In this document: positions 1-9,233 of the stretch, piece after piece | Layout of the letters: each line of letters starts with the position of its first letter | Numbering within the stretch: the first letter of the stretch is position 1 | Origin: Paragemmobacter kunshanensis | GTDB lineage: Bacteria; Pseudomonadota; Alphaproteobacteria; Rhodobacterales; Rhodobacteraceae | Assembly (NCBI RefSeq): GCF_011059185.1 | Contig: NZ_JAALFE010000003.1 | Location: 220,140 to 284,139, forward strand | DNA: 64,000 nt | Direction of reading: 5' to 3' | The notes under the pieces: model-generated | What the model saw: only the letters and a program-made list of their open reading frames with translations | The model's database searches: none | What the model was told of the DNA's origin: nothing | Made by a program: the position numbers and the translations under genes

Positions 1-1116
1 TCGCGGGAAAGCTATCGCGAGACGCTGCGGCTGCAGCAATCCTTTGACGTGATCCACATGCACGGGCCTTCGGCGGAACCGCAGGACGTGCCGCCGCCTC
101 TGCGCCATTACGCGCTGATGGAGGACCAGCTGGCGAATGGGTCGAAGCCGCTGTTCGTCTATGCGCGGGGGCGGGGGCAGGTGGAGGAGGCGTTCGAGAT
201 GATCCGGCTGGCGCGGGGGCTGGACGCGGCGGGGTTCCGTGACGGGGTGTGGGCCACGACGGTGATCAACACCAATTCGCCGCGCCAGATCGACGTGCCG
301 ATGGCGCGGGGGATCATTGATTTCGCGCGGGCGGGGCAGTTGTCGTTGATCACGCCCTTCTGCCTGGCCGGGGCGATGGCGCCGGTGACGGTGGCGGGGG
401 CGCTGGTCCTGCAGCATGCCGAGGCGCTGGCGGGGATCGTGCTGGCGCAGATGGCGGCGCCCGGGGCGCCGGTTGCCTATGGCGGGTTTTCGTCGAATGT
501 GGATCTGAAGAGCGGCGCGCCCGCCTTTGGCACGCCGGAACATATCCGGGCCAATCTGGGATCGGGGCAATTGGCGCGGTTCATCGGCCTGCCCTGGCGG
601 TCGGCGACGGGGGCCGCGTCGAACGTGGCGGATGCGCAGGGGGCCACCGAGACGGCGATGGCGCTGTGGGGGGCCGTGCTGGCGCAGGCGACGGTGACGG
701 TGCATGCCGCGGGCTGGCTGGAAGGGGGGCTGACCTTCGGCTACGAGAAGTTCATCTGCGATCTGGAGGCCCTGCAGGTGATGGCCGATCTGGCACGGCC
801 CGCGCCCGAGGATCAGGCGGCGCTGGCCTTCGACGCGATTGCCGAGGTGCCGCCGGGCGGGCATTTCTTTGCTGCCGCGCATACGATGGAGCGGTATCGG
901 ACCGCCTTCTATGCGCCGCTGGTGGCGGATCTGTCGAACCACGGAACCTGGCTGGAGGCGGGGGCGCAGACCGCCGATGCGCGGGCGACGGCGATCTGGC
1001 AGCAGGTGCTGGCGGATTTCACGCCGCCGCGCGCCTGTGACGGGGCGGCGGGGCGGCTGTCGCGCTGGGTGGCGGACAGGCGGCAGGCCGGGGGCATGCC
1101 GCCCGAGGAACAATAG
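1..1116 (+). CDS. MttB-family trimethylamine methyltransferase-like protein, 5'-truncated
   Basis: The reading frame is open from the first base of the window, so the N-terminus lies outside and the 371 residues seen are the C-terminal two thirds of a roughly 510-residue protein. The sequence resembles the MttB superfamily, which transfers methyl groups from methylated amines or betaines to a corrinoid protein. No in-frame TAG is present in the visible part, so if it is an MttB homologue it belongs to the non-pyrrolysine branch, whose substrates are mostly quaternary amines or unknown. No corrinoid protein or activating partner is visible on this side. It ends 14 bases before the convergent PBP gene. 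The family call is fairly secure, the substrate is not. Confidence 0.75.
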   Translation, partial: SRESYRETLRLQQSFDVIHMHGPSAEPQDVPPPLRHYALMEDQLANGSKPLFVYARGRGQVEEAFEMIRLARGLDAAGFRDGVWATTVINTNSPRQIDVPMARGIIDFARAGQLSLITPFCLAGAMAPVTVAGALVLQHAEALAGIVLAQMAAPGAPVAYGGFSSNVDLKSGAPAFGTPEHIRANLGSGQLARFIGLPWRSATGAASNVADAQGATETAMALWGAVLAQATVTVHAAGWLEGGLTFGYEKFICDLEALQVMADLARPAPEDQAALAFDAIAEVPPGGHFFAAAHTMERYRTAFYAPLVADLSNHGTWLEAGAQTADARATAIWQQVLADFTPPRACDGAAGRLSRWVADRRQAGGMPPEEQ

Positions 1117-1130
1117 CCGGTCGGCCCGGA

Positions 1131-3356
1131 TCAGTAGAGGCCGAGCAGATCCTTGAGCAGGGATTCGACCGGGTCTTCCTGCGAGCGGTCGCGCTGGGGC
1201 TGCGGGATGGGCTGGCCGGGGGCGGGTTCCTGATATTGCGGCATTTCGGGCTGCGGCGGGGTGCGGGGTTCGGGGATGTCCATCGGCAGGGGCGAGACGG
1301 CCACGCCTTCGTGGACGCGGACCATCACCTCGTGCCAGATTTCCGCCGGAAGCCCGCCGCCGGTGACGCCGGTCAGAGGGGTGTTGTCGTCATAGCCCAT
1401 CCAGACGCCCGCCACATAGTCGGCGGTGAAGCCCACGAACCATGCATCGCGGGCGGCCTGGGTGGTGCCGGTCTTGCCCGCGGCGGGGCGGCCCTCCAGC
1501 CGGGCGCGGGTGCCGGTGCCGGCCTCGATCACGCGGGACATCATGTAGGTGAGGTAGCGGGCGGATTGTTCGCTGATGACGCGTTCGCCGATGCCGCCTG
1601 CCGCGCCGATCAGCGGTTCCTCTTCGCCCTGAAGGCGCAGTTCGACCAGGCCATAGGGTTTGACCGAGGAGCCGCCGTTCAGGATGCCCGCATAGGCCCC
1701 CGTCATTTCCAGCAGCGTGGATTCCGAGGCCCCGAGGGCAAGGGCGGGACCGGAGGCGAGATCGCTTTGAATGCCGAAATCGGCGGCGATCTTGCGGACA
1801 TTGTCGCGGCCCACCGCCTCGGACACCTTGACGGCGGGGATGTTGCGGCTTTCGGCGAGGGCCTGGGTGAGGGTGATCAGGCCCTTGAATTCCTTGTCGT
1901 AGTTCGACGGCGTCCAGGCGCCCGAGCCGGGGATGTTGAGGGTGAGGGGCGTGTCCTCGACGAAGTCGGACGGGCTCCATCCCAGATCGAGGGCGGCGGC
2001 ATAGACGAAGGGCTTGAAGGCCGACCCCGTCTGGCGCAGGGCCTGGGTCGCGCGGTTGAAGCTGCCCGCGGCCTCGATCTTGCGGCCGCCGACCATGGCG
2101 CGCACGGCCCCGTCGGCGGACATGATCACGATGGCGGCCTGGGCGTTGGAGCCCTGCTTGATCTTCGTGTCGAAGATGAAGGCCAGCGCCTCTTCGGCGG
2201 ATTTCTGGATGCGGGGATCCAGCGTGGTGCGGATGATCACATCCTCGGTCGTTTCCGATGTCAGGAAGGCGGGCGCGGTTTCCATGACCCAGTCGGCGAA
2301 GAACCCGCCCGAGCGGGAGGCGGCGGCCTCGGACAGGTGGGCGGGGTTGGCGCGGGCCTCGGCGGCCTGATCGGCGGTGAGGTAGCCCTGTTCCTCCATC
2401 AGGCCGAGGATGACATTGGCACGGGCGCGGGCGCGATCCATGTTGTTGGTGGGTGCGAAATAGGATGGGGCCTTGAGGAGCCCTGCGAGCATCGCGGCCT
2501 CGGCCGCGTTCACCTGATTGGCGGATTTGCCGAAATAGCGCTGGGAGGCGGCTTCGAACCCGCGCGCACCGGCGCCGAGATAGGCGCGGTTGAAGTAGAT
2601 CGTCAGGATCTCTTCCTTGGAATACTTGAACTCCATCGCCATGGAGTAGGGGACTTCCTTGATCTTGCGCCAGATGCCGCCACGGCGGCAGTCGGCCTCG
2701 TAATCGGCTTCGGATTTCCACTGGGCGGGATCGTAGGGCACGCCGAGGCAGAGGAGTTTGGCCACCTGCTGGGTGATGGTGGAGCCGCCGTTGCCTTCGA
2801 GGGGCCCGCGCCCTTCGGCAAGGTTGATGCGGATGGCCGAAGCGATGCCGCGGGGCGAGATGCCGAAATGGCGGTAGAAGCGGCGGTCTTCGGTGGCGAC
2901 CACGGCATCGTGCAGGAAGGGCGAGACGGTATCGGCGGTGATCATGCCGCCGAAGGTTTCGCCCCGCCAGGCATAGACCCTGTCCGCCCTGTCGAGGAAG
3001 GTGACGGACCCGCGCGAGCGGGCATCGACCAGATCAGTGACGGGGGGAAGCTGGGCGTAGAAATAGAGGATGACGGCGGCAAGGATGGTGGCCCCGACAA
3101 AGCCCACGCGCCAGCCGATGCCCCAGACCACACGCCAGATCATGCCCAGCGTGCCAAAGACGACGCGCCCGATCAGGCCGCGCTTCGGGGCGGGCTTGCG
3201 CGGTTTGCCGGGCTTGCGGGGGGGCGTGCCAGAGCCGCCGCCGCCCGTGCCGCCGGAGCGGCCGCCGCCGCCGGTGGCGCGCGGCGTCGCCTGCCGTGCC
3301 GTGATGTAGCGACGGTCTGCCACGAGGGGACCGCGCCCTTTGCCCGATACTGCCAT
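1131..3356 (-). CDS. mrcA: Penicillin-binding protein 1A family, bifunctional glycosyltransferase/transpeptidase
   Basis: This 741-residue class A penicillin-binding protein polymerises lipid II and crosslinks peptidoglycan in the periplasm. A basic Gly/Pro-rich cytoplasmic tail (about residues 1-80) precedes one membrane segment (about 84-101). The GT51 domain shows the catalytic motif ATEDRRFYRHFG with Glu156 and the GGSTITQQ motif. The transpeptidase domain shows the SxxK motif in TGSAFKPF (Ser about 445), an SRN triad, and the KTGTTQ box. The C-terminus is rich in Pro and Gln. It is convergent with the MttB-like gene and divergent from glnK. It lacks an obvious OB-domain annotation that I can define by eye, so the exact PBP1 subclass is inferred. 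Confidence 0.9.
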   Translation of the reverse strand: MAVSGKGRGPLVADRRYITARQATPRATGGGGRSGGTGGGGSGTPPRKPGKPRKPAPKRGLIGRVVFGTLGMIWRVVWGIGWRVGFVGATILAAVILYFYAQLPPVTDLVDARSRGSVTFLDRADRVYAWRGETFGGMITADTVSPFLHDAVVATEDRRFYRHFGISPRGIASAIRINLAEGRGPLEGNGGSTITQQVAKLLCLGVPYDPAQWKSEADYEADCRRGGIWRKIKEVPYSMAMEFKYSKEEILTIYFNRAYLGAGARGFEAASQRYFGKSANQVNAAEAAMLAGLLKAPSYFAPTNNMDRARARANVILGLMEEQGYLTADQAAEARANPAHLSEAAASRSGGFFADWVMETAPAFLTSETTEDVIIRTTLDPRIQKSAEEALAFIFDTKIKQGSNAQAAIVIMSADGAVRAMVGGRKIEAAGSFNRATQALRQTGSAFKPFVYAAALDLGWSPSDFVEDTPLTLNIPGSGAWTPSNYDKEFKGLITLTQALAESRNIPAVKVSEAVGRDNVRKIAADFGIQSDLASGPALALGASESTLLEMTGAYAGILNGGSSVKPYGLVELRLQGEEEPLIGAAGGIGERVISEQSARYLTYMMSRVIEAGTGTRARLEGRPAAGKTGTTQAARDAWFVGFTADYVAGVWMGYDDNTPLTGVTGGGLPAEIWHEVMVRVHEGVAVSPLPMDIPEPRTPPQPEMPQYQEPAPGQPIPQPQRDRSQEDPVESLLKDLLGLY

Positions 3357-3494
3357 GCCTTGATCTGCCCGTCTTTCGCGCGCTGCTTCCGGTTCAATCT
3401 AGCCTGACAGCGGAAGAATGTGGAGACGCCATCTCGTTCACGGATCGGCAACGATTCGCTTATGCATGTCGCCCGTTTTTTGTGCGACATGCTT

Positions 3495-3580
3495 CCAAAG
3501 TGCAAAAATTGTGCAAATTCGCGGGATTCAGGGCCGGATCCTCCCCCCGGTTTTCTTGTGCTGCACCTGCACGGTCCTCC
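3495..3580 (+). promoter_or_regulatory. Possible nitrogen-control sites upstream of glnK-amtB
   Basis: The divergent mrcA/glnK spacer contains TGCA-N7-TGCA at 3501-3515 and a second TGCA-rich stretch (GTGCTGCACCTGCACGG) at 3558-3574. Both resemble half sites of NtrC operators. I see no clear sigma54 -24/-12 element. This is a weak pattern-based call. Confidence 0.25.
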
Positions 3581-3632
3581 TTCATGCGGGCAAGGGTCCG
3601 GAACGGGCCCCCGCCAATGGAAGGGGAACGAC

Positions 3633-3971
3633 GTGAAACTCATCATTGCAGCAATCAAGCCTTTCAAGCTCGAGGAGGTGCGCGAGGCGCTGACCACCAT
3701 CGGTGTGCGGGGCATGATGGTGACCGAGATCAAGGGCTTTGGGTCGCAGTCCGGACATACCGAGATCTATCGGGGTGCCGAATATGCCGTGAACTTCGTG
3801 CCGAAGGTCCGGCTTGAGATCGTGGTCAGCGACAGCCTGGCGGATCAGGTCGTCGAGACGATCCGCAGCACCGCGAAGACCGACAAGATCGGCGACGGCA
3901 AGATCTTTGTTCTTGATGTCGAGCAGGCCGTGCGCGTGCGCACCGGCGAAACCAATGACGATGCGCTTTAA
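3633..3971 (+). CDS. glnK: P-II nitrogen regulatory protein (GlnK/GlnB type)
   Basis: A 112-residue P-II signal protein, the usual family length. It binds ATP/ADP and 2-oxoglutarate and, when not uridylylated, blocks the ammonium channel. The T-loop contains YRGAEY with the uridylylation tyrosine at residue 51, and the C-terminal part has the RTGE element. The start chosen is GTG at 3633, preceded by AAGGGG at 3621, because the family starts with MKLIIAAIKPFKL; longer upstream extensions are not conserved in this family. It lies 28 bases before the ammonium transporter gene, the classic glnK-amtB pair, so GlnK rather than GlnB is the better name. Confidence 0.93.
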   Translation: MKLIIAAIKPFKLEEVREALTTIGVRGMMVTEIKGFGSQSGHTEIYRGAEYAVNFVPKVRLEIVVSDSLADQVVETIRSTAKTDKIGDGKIFVLDVEQAVRVRTGETNDDAL

Positions 3972-3999
3972 GAGCCGCAGGGAAGGGGATACCGTGACA

Positions 4000-5367
4000 A
4001 TGAAGCATTTTGCGAAACTTTCAGGTCTGGGCGCGCTGGGCGCTGCGGCCTTTGCGGCCCTGCCCGCCTGGGCGCAGGAAGCGACCGAAGCCACGGCGGA
4101 AGCCGCCGCCGAGGTTGTCGAGGAAGTGGTGCCCGTGATGGACAAGGGCGACGTGTCCTGGATGATGGTATCGACCGTCCTCGTGCTGTTCATGACCATT
4201 CCGGGGCTGGCGCTGTTCTATGGCGGCCTTGTGCGGGCCAAGAACATGCTGTCGATCCTGATGCAGACGACGATGATCGCCTGCGTGATGATGCTGGTCT
4301 GGGTGATCTACGGTTATTCCTTTGCCTTCGGCGGGTCGACAAGCCCCTGGTGGGGCGGCACGGGCAAGCTGTTCCTGTCCGGTGTGACGGCAGACAGCAT
4401 GGCGGCCACCTTCTCGGCCGGCTACGTGATCCCGGAATATCTGTTCATCGCCTTCCAGATGACCTTTGCGGCCATCACGCCCGCGCTGATCATCGGAGCC
4501 TTTGCGGAACGGGTGAAGTTCAGCGCGGTGCTGGTCTTCTCGGTGCTGTGGGGGACGTTCTCCTACTTCCCGATTGCCCATATGGTGTGGGATGCCAACG
4601 GCTATCTGTTCGCCAAGGGTGCCATCGACTTTGCGGGCGGCACGGTGGTGCATATCAACGCCGGTATCGCGGCGCTGGTGGGCTGCATCGTGATCGGCAA
4701 GCGCGTGGGTTACGGCAAGGACAACATGGCGCCCCATTCGATGGTGCTGACCATGGTTGGTGCCTCGATGCTGTGGGTCGGCTGGTTCGGGTTCAACGTG
4801 GGTTCGAACCTTGAGGCCAATGGCGGCGCGACGCTGGCGATGATCAACACCTTCATCGCGACGGCTGCGGCGACGGTGGCCTGGGCGCTGCTGGAAAGCG
4901 TGGCGCGCGGCAAGGCTTCGATGCTGGGCGCGGCCTCGGGCATGGTGGCGGGCCTTGTGGCCGTGACCCCGGCCTGCGGCACGATCGGGCCGATGGGCGC
5001 GATCCTGCTGGGTGTTCTGGCCTCGCTTTCCTGCTACTTCTTCGTGACCGTGGTGAAGCACAAGATGCAGTATGACGACAGCCTGGACGTGTTCGGCATC
5101 CATGGTGTCGGCGGGATCGTCGGTGCGGTGCTGACGGGTGTCTTCTCGGCCGCGGCCTTCGGCGGGGTGAAGGGCGATGACTATGCGATGATGTCGCAGC
5201 TTTGGATCCAGATCGAGGGCGTGCTGATCACCATCGTCTGGTCGGGTGTGGTGTCCTTCGTGCTGTTCAAGGCGATCGACATGACCATCGGGCTGCGGGT
5301 GGACAACGACACGGAGCGGCAGGGGCTCGACCTCGCGTCGCATGGCGAGCAGGCCTATCACAGCTGA
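4000..5367 (+). CDS. amtB: Ammonium transporter (Amt family)
   Basis: A 455-residue ammonium channel of the inner membrane. A cleavable signal-like leader (MKHFAKLSGLGALGAAAFAA then AWAQE) precedes an acidic, Ala/Glu-rich linker and eleven or so membrane segments. Family signatures visible include FYGGLVRAKNML, the phenylalanine/tryptophan region near AFGGSTSPWWGG, FAGGTVVHINAG with the pore histidine, and DVFGIHGVGG with the second pore histidine. The ATG at 4000 starts the signal peptide; a GTG two codons earlier (3994) sits closer to the GGAAGGGG ribosome site at 3981 and could be the true start. It is cotranscribed with glnK. Confidence 0.95.
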   Translation: MKHFAKLSGLGALGAAAFAALPAWAQEATEATAEAAAEVVEEVVPVMDKGDVSWMMVSTVLVLFMTIPGLALFYGGLVRAKNMLSILMQTTMIACVMMLVWVIYGYSFAFGGSTSPWWGGTGKLFLSGVTADSMAATFSAGYVIPEYLFIAFQMTFAAITPALIIGAFAERVKFSAVLVFSVLWGTFSYFPIAHMVWDANGYLFAKGAIDFAGGTVVHINAGIAALVGCIVIGKRVGYGKDNMAPHSMVLTMVGASMLWVGWFGFNVGSNLEANGGATLAMINTFIATAAATVAWALLESVARGKASMLGAASGMVAGLVAVTPACGTIGPMGAILLGVLASLSCYFFVTVVKHKMQYDDSLDVFGIHGVGGIVGAVLTGVFSAAAFGGVKGDDYAMMSQLWIQIEGVLITIVWSGVVSFVLFKAIDMTIGLRVDNDTERQGLDLASHGEQAYHS

Positions 5368-5446
5368 GATTGCGGGGGGGCCGCCTTCGGGCGGCCCTGC
5401 CATCGGCGCGGCGGGGCACCTCCTCCCGTTCCCGGCGCGAAACTGG

Positions 5447-5482
5447 ACGGCCCGCGGGATCCTCCCCCCGCGGGCCGTTTTT
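5447..5482 (+). terminator. Intrinsic terminator after amtB
   Basis: An 11-bp stem, ACGGCCCGCGG (5447-5457) with CCGCGGGCCGT (5468-5478), is followed by a T-run (5478-5482) and more Ts. It ends the glnK-amtB unit. A second hairpin with a TTCG loop lies just downstream of the amtB stop near 5378-5398. Confidence 0.85.
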
Positions 5483-5506
5483 CCTTTGCTTGATCGCTAT
5501 GGGGAC

Positions 5507-5580
5507 GATTTTTCTGCGAAAAATCTGGGGGGCGATCCTTCGTTGAAGGATCGCCCCCCGAATTCTTCGCAGAAGAATTC
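5507..5580. repeat. Three-hairpin palindromic element, TTCTGCGAA family (copy A)
   Basis: Three hairpins stand side by side between convergent amtB and the aminotransferase gene. The first is 5507-5525, GATTTTT/AAAAATC around CTGCG. The second is 5527-5559, a perfect 15-bp GC-rich stem around GTT. The third is 5560-5580, GAATTCTTC/GAAGAATTC around GCA. The outer two share the TTCTGCGAA core in opposite orientation. The layout matches copy D at 24705-24785. Confidence 0.85.
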
Positions 5581-5593
5581 CTTGCGATGAAGA

Positions 5594-6775
5594 TCAGCCC
5601 GCAACCTGTGCGATGGCGGCGGCAAGGATCGGGACGGTGCGGGCGTTGAGGCCCGCGATGTTGATGCGGCTATCACCCACCATGTAGATGCCATGGTCTT
5701 CGCGCAGGGTGTTGACCTGCGCCTCGGTCAGGCCGAGGCGCGAGAACATGCCGCGATGGGTGGCGACGAAGTCGAAGCGGTCGGAATTCGTGGCCTTGCG
5801 CAATTCGTCGGCCAGCGACTGGCGGAGGGTGAGCATGTTGAGGCGCACCTCCTCCAGTTCCGCCATCCAGTCGGCGCGGAGGGTGGCGTCTTCGAGAATC
5901 ATCGTCACCAACCGCGCGCCGTGATCGGGCGGGAAGCTGAAGTTCTGGCGGTTGAGGAAGTTGAGGTTGCCTTGCAGCACGCCCTTGCCTGCAGCGGCAC
6001 CGATGCCGATCAGGATGCCGGTGCGTTCGCGGTAGATGCCGAAGTTCTTGCTGCAGGAGGCGGCGATGAGGGTTTCGGGGAAGGCGGCCGCGATGCGCCG
6101 CGTGGCGGCGGCGTCGTCTTCCAGCCCGTCGCCGAAGCCCTGATAGGCGAGGTCCACGAGCGGGGTCGCGCCTTTGGTCGCGAGGAGGGTGATGACCTGA
6201 TCCCACTGTGCGGCATCGAGGTTCGCGCCGGTGGGGTTGTGGCAGCAGCCATGGAGGAGGACGACATCGCCCGCCTTGACGGTGGCAAGGTCTTCCATGA
6301 GCCCCGCGAAATCCACGCCGCGGGTGGCGGCGTCGAAATAGCGGTATTCGGCCATCTTCATCCCGAGGAATTTGATGATCGACGGGTGGTTCGGCCATGT
6401 CGGGTTGGAGATCCAGACGGTGGCCTCGGGCGTGGCGAGGCGGATCAGTTCCAGCGCCTGACGGATCGCGCCCGTGCCGCCCGGCGTGGCGATGGAGGCG
6501 ATGCGGTCGGTCGCCACGGCGGTGCCGAGGATCATGGAGGAGAGCGCCGCGTTATAGGCGGGTTCGCCTGCAAGGCCCGTGTAGGTCTTTGTCGTTTCGG
6601 TTTCCCACAGCTTCTTTTCGGCGGCCTTGACCGCGCGCATCACCGGGGTCAGGCCCGTCGCGTCCTTGTAGACGCCGACGCCGAGGTCGATCTTGGTGCT
6701 GCGCGGATCGTCGCGATACATGGCGATGAGTTGCAGGATCTTGTCCTGCGGCTGCGCCTTCAGCTGGTCGAACAT
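5594..6775 (-). CDS. Class I aminotransferase, aromatic amino acid/aspartate type
   Basis: A 393-residue PLP enzyme of aminotransferase fold type I, subgroup of TyrB/AspC. It moves the amino group between an aromatic or dicarboxylic amino acid and 2-oxoglutarate. The family features visible are PGGTGA near residue 105, the NPTGAN region, SCSKNFGIYRERTG with the PLP lysine, and DSRINIAGL near the C-terminus that carries the substrate-carboxylate arginine. The start codon at 6775 is three bases from the sulfurtransferase stop, so both are translated from one message. Substrate preference cannot be decided by eye. Confidence 0.9.
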   Translation of the reverse strand: MFDQLKAQPQDKILQLIAMYRDDPRSTKIDLGVGVYKDATGLTPVMRAVKAAEKKLWETETTKTYTGLAGEPAYNAALSSMILGTAVATDRIASIATPGGTGAIRQALELIRLATPEATVWISNPTWPNHPSIIKFLGMKMAEYRYFDAATRGVDFAGLMEDLATVKAGDVVLLHGCCHNPTGANLDAAQWDQVITLLATKGATPLVDLAYQGFGDGLEDDAAATRRIAAAFPETLIAASCSKNFGIYRERTGILIGIGAAAGKGVLQGNLNFLNRQNFSFPPDHGARLVTMILEDATLRADWMAELEEVRLNMLTLRQSLADELRKATNSDRFDFVATHRGMFSRLGLTEAQVNTLREDHGIYMVGDSRINIAGLNARTVPILAAAIAQVAG

Positions 6776-6778
6776 CTG

Positions 6779-7627
6779 TTATCCCTTTTCCACGGGCAGG
6801 TCGTCATACATGCCCCATTCCGCCCAGGAGCCATCGTAAAGGCTGTGGTTCCTGTGGCCGATCCGTTCCAGTGCCAAGGACAGCACCGCCGCCGTCACAC
6901 CCGAGCCGCAGGTGGTGATGGCGGGTTTTGCAAGGTCCACGCCTGCGGCGGCGAAGGTGGCGCGCAGGTCGGGGATGGATTTCATGGTTCCGTCGGGGTT
7001 GAGAAGCGTGTTGAACGGCACGTTCTTCGATCCGGGGATATGGCCTGCGCGCAGGCCGGGGCGGGGTTCCGGTGCCTCGCCCGTGAACCTTGCGGCGGAG
7101 CGGGCGTCGAGGATTTCAGCCTCGCGCAGTTTGGAGGAATGGGCGACCTGCGTGACGTCTTTCACCAGATGGTTCTGGCGGGAAACCGTCATGTGGCGGT
7201 CCTTGACGACGGGGGGGAGGTCTTCGATCTCGCGCCCTTCGGCCCGCCATTTGGGGAAGCCGCCGTCGAGGACCGCGACGTCGGTCTTGCCCATGAGGCG
7301 GAAGGTCCACCAGACGCGGGCGGCGGAGAAGAGGCCTGCGCCGTCGTAGATGACGACCTGATGCCCGTCGCCGACGCCCATGGCGCGCATGCGGGACATG
7401 AATTTTTCCGTGGGCGGGGCCATGTGGGGCAGGGCGGAGCGCTGGTCGGAGATTTCGTCGATGTCGAAGAAGCGTGCGCCGGGGATGTGGGCGGCGGCGT
7501 ATTCCGCTTTGGCGTCGCGGCCTGCATCGGGGAGATACCAGGAGGCATCGAGGATGCGCAGGTCGGGGTCGCGCAGATGGGCGGCGAGCCAGTCGGTGGA
7601 AACGAGGGTCTTGGGATCGTCGGTCAC
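6779..7627 (-). CDS. sseA: Sulfurtransferase, 3-mercaptopyruvate sulfurtransferase type (two rhodanese domains)
   Basis: A 282-residue tandem-rhodanese protein. The active-site loop CGSGVTA, with Cys240, is the form typical of 3-mercaptopyruvate sulfurtransferases rather than thiosulfate rhodaneses. The N-terminal domain begins LVSTDWLAAHL and contains LDASWYLP. I chose the GTG at 7627 because it follows a good GGAGG five bases upstream and the family aligns from there; an ATG at 7684 would add 19 residues encoded over the edge of a repeat element. It is followed at once by the aminotransferase gene. A mercaptopyruvate-forming aminotransferase partner would make sense but is inference. Confidence 0.88.
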   Translation of the reverse strand: MTDDPKTLVSTDWLAAHLRDPDLRILDASWYLPDAGRDAKAEYAAAHIPGARFFDIDEISDQRSALPHMAPPTEKFMSRMRAMGVGDGHQVVIYDGAGLFSAARVWWTFRLMGKTDVAVLDGGFPKWRAEGREIEDLPPVVKDRHMTVSRQNHLVKDVTQVAHSSKLREAEILDARSAARFTGEAPEPRPGLRAGHIPGSKNVPFNTLLNPDGTMKSIPDLRATFAAAGVDLAKPAITTCGSGVTAAVLSLALERIGHRNHSLYDGSWAEWGMYDDLPVEKG

Positions 7628-7704
7628 GGGTGCCTCCGGCCTTGCGGTCAGGGGGCAAGTAGCCGGATCGGGCCTTTGTGGCAAGGGTTGCGCGGTGTCG
7701 GGGC

Positions 7705-7819
7705 GATTTCTGACGCAGAAATCGCGACGTTTTCTGCACGCAGAAAACGGGGGGCTGGCGTTGCGGTGGGGGGACCGATTTCTGTGTCAGAAATCGGCGC
7801 ATTTTCTGCGTCAGAAAAT
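7705..7819. repeat. Four-hairpin palindromic element, TTTCTG/CAGAAA family (copy B)
   Basis: Four small hairpins fill the gap between smpB and sseA: GATTTCTG-acg-CAGAAATC (7705-7723), GTTTTCTG-cacg-CAGAAAAC (7729-7748), GATTTCTG-tgt-CAGAAATC (7777-7795), and ATTTTCTG-cgt-CAGAAAAT (7801-7819). The first two are separated by gcgac. Copy C repeats this layout with compensatory stem changes. The last hairpin ends three bases from the smpB stop codon. Confidence 0.9.
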
Positions 7820-7822
7820 GCT

Positions 7823-8302
7823 TCAGTCGCGCTTGGACATCTTGAGCAGGCGCGCCTTTTCGCGGTCCCAGTCCCGCTTGGCGCTGGTTTCGCGTTTGTC
7901 GGCCAGTTTCTTGCCCTTGGCGATGCCCAGCTTGATCTTCACGATGCCGCGGTCGTTGAAATACATGCGGATCGGGACGATCGTCATGCCCTCGCGCGCC
8001 GTGGCGTTCCAGAGGCGGGAGAGTTCCTTCTTGGACACCAGCAGCTTGCGGCGGCGGCGTTCCTCGTGGCCCCAGGTCTTTGCCTCGCGGTAGGGGGCGA
8101 TGTAGCCGTTGATGAGCCACAGTTCCCCGCCTTCGACCGAGGCGTAGCTTTCGGCGATGTTGGACCCGCCCTGGCGCAGGCTTTTGACCTCGGAGCCCAG
8201 CAGGATGATGCCTGCCTCCAGATCGCTTTCGATGTGGTAGTCGAAGCGGGCGCGGCGGTTTTCCGCGATGAGTTTGGAGTTGGGATCGGATTTCGTGGCC
8301 AT
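7823..8302 (-). CDS. smpB: SsrA-binding protein SmpB
   Basis: A 159-residue RNA-binding protein that delivers tmRNA to stalled ribosomes in trans-translation. The beta-barrel core shows [17 protein letters not shown] and [10 protein letters not shown], followed by [17 protein letters not shown] and the basic tail [10 protein letters not shown] that enters the decoding centre. Length and ends fit the family. It lies downstream of dapA and two small genes on the same strand, and dapA-smpB linkage is common in alphaproteobacteria. The tmRNA gene itself is not in the window. Confidence 0.97.
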   Translation of the reverse strand: MATKSDPNSKLIAENRRARFDYHIESDLEAGIILLGSEVKSLRQGGSNIAESYASVEGGELWLINGYIAPYREAKTWGHEERRRRKLLVSKKELSRLWNATAREGMTIVPIRMYFNDRGIVKIKLGIAKGKKLADKRETSAKRDWDREKARLLKMSKRD

Positions 8303-8342
8303 GATCGTGCCGAGATAGGCGATGGGGGGCGCGGAGTCCAGT

Positions 8343-9233
8343 TCAGGGCTTTGCCCGGGGGCGGGATCGCGTCAGGGTGTAGAGGCCGGAGGCGACGATG
8401 AGGGCGGAGCCTGCGAGAGTCAGCGCGTCGGGGCGTTCGTGGAAGACGAGGGTGCCCAGGATCATCGCGAAGACGAGGCGGGTGTAGCGGAAGGGGGTGA
8501 CGACGGAAACCTCTCCGGTCCGCATGGCGATGGTCAGCGCGTTGTAGGCGAAGATTCCGCAGGCTGTCATGGCGGCGATCTGGGCCGTGGCGGTGGCGTC
8601 GGGGAGGCGCGCGCCGCCGGTGACGGAGAGGATCACGGCGCCTGCGACGGCGAGCATGGTCATGCCGATGAGCCCGAGTTGGCGGTTGGACAGGGCAGGC
8701 GGGGCCGCGCGGGTGGCGAGGTCGCGTCCGGCGAAGCCTGCCATGCCCGCGACCGTGACGAGGGAGAGGAGGGTGAAGCCTTCGACCCCCGGCCGCAGGA
8801 TCAGGAGGACGCCTGCGAAGCCCACGGTGATGGCCGTCCAGCGCCGCCAGCCCACGGTTTCGCCGAAGAGGATCGCCGCGCCTGCGACGACGACGAGGGG
8901 GGTGGCCTGCAGGATGGCGGAGGCGGTGGAGAGGGGAGTCAGCGCGATGGCGAGGGAGTAGAAGAGGCGGCCCGCAACTTCGAAGGACGACCGGATGAGG
9001 AGGGGGCGGGAGAGGAGGGCGGGGTGGAGGAGGGTTTCGCCCGCGCGTTTCGCCAGGATCGCGAAGAAGGCCGCGCCCGTGAGGCCGAAGATAAGGAGGG
9101 CCTGGCCCAGGGGGATATGGGCGGTGGCGGCCTTGAGGAACATGTCCTCGACCGCGAAGCCCGCCATGGCGGCAACCATCCAGAGCGACCCGCGCAGGTT
9201 GGGCGACAACCCATGTTGGGCGTGATCAGTCAC
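8343..9233 (-). CDS. EamA/DMT-family transporter
   Basis: A 296-residue membrane protein with about ten hydrophobic segments arranged as two EamA repeats (from about residue 13 and about 155), the fold of drug/metabolite exporters. The N-terminus begins [20 protein letters not shown] and resembles another exporter in this window at 53367, which starts MPMSDNLRGALYMC, so the two look like paralogues. Its start overlaps the stop of the upstream anchored protein by eight bases, suggesting translational coupling. The substrate cannot be predicted. Confidence 0.85.
   Translation of the reverse strand: MTDHAQHGLSPNLRGSLWMVAAMAGFAVEDMFLKAATAHIPLGQALLIFGLTGAAFFAILAKRAGETLLHPALLSRPLLIRSSFEVAGRLFYSLAIALTPLSTASAILQATPLVVVAGAAILFGETVGWRRWTAITVGFAGVLLILRPGVEGFTLLSLVTVAGMAGFAGRDLATRAAPPALSNRQLGLIGMTMLAVAGAVILSVTGGARLPDATATAQIAAMTACGIFAYNALTIAMRTGEVSVVTPFRYTRLVFAMILGTLVFHERPDALTLAGSALIVASGLYTLTRSRPRAKP

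Noticed and set aside
1236..3407. Plus-strand open frame of about 720 codons opposite the PBP1A gene
   Set aside because: Gly/Ala/Asp-rich shadow sequence without motifs; the minus strand has full PBP1A motifs.
3418..3632. Small genes in the mrcA-glnK spacer
   Set aside because: Open frames here run into glnK in the wrong frame or lack ribosome sites; the region is better read as a control region.
7628..7684. Longer sulfurtransferase start at 7684
   Set aside because: The 19 extra residues lack family support and a ribosome site, while the GTG at 7627 has GGAGG five bases upstream.
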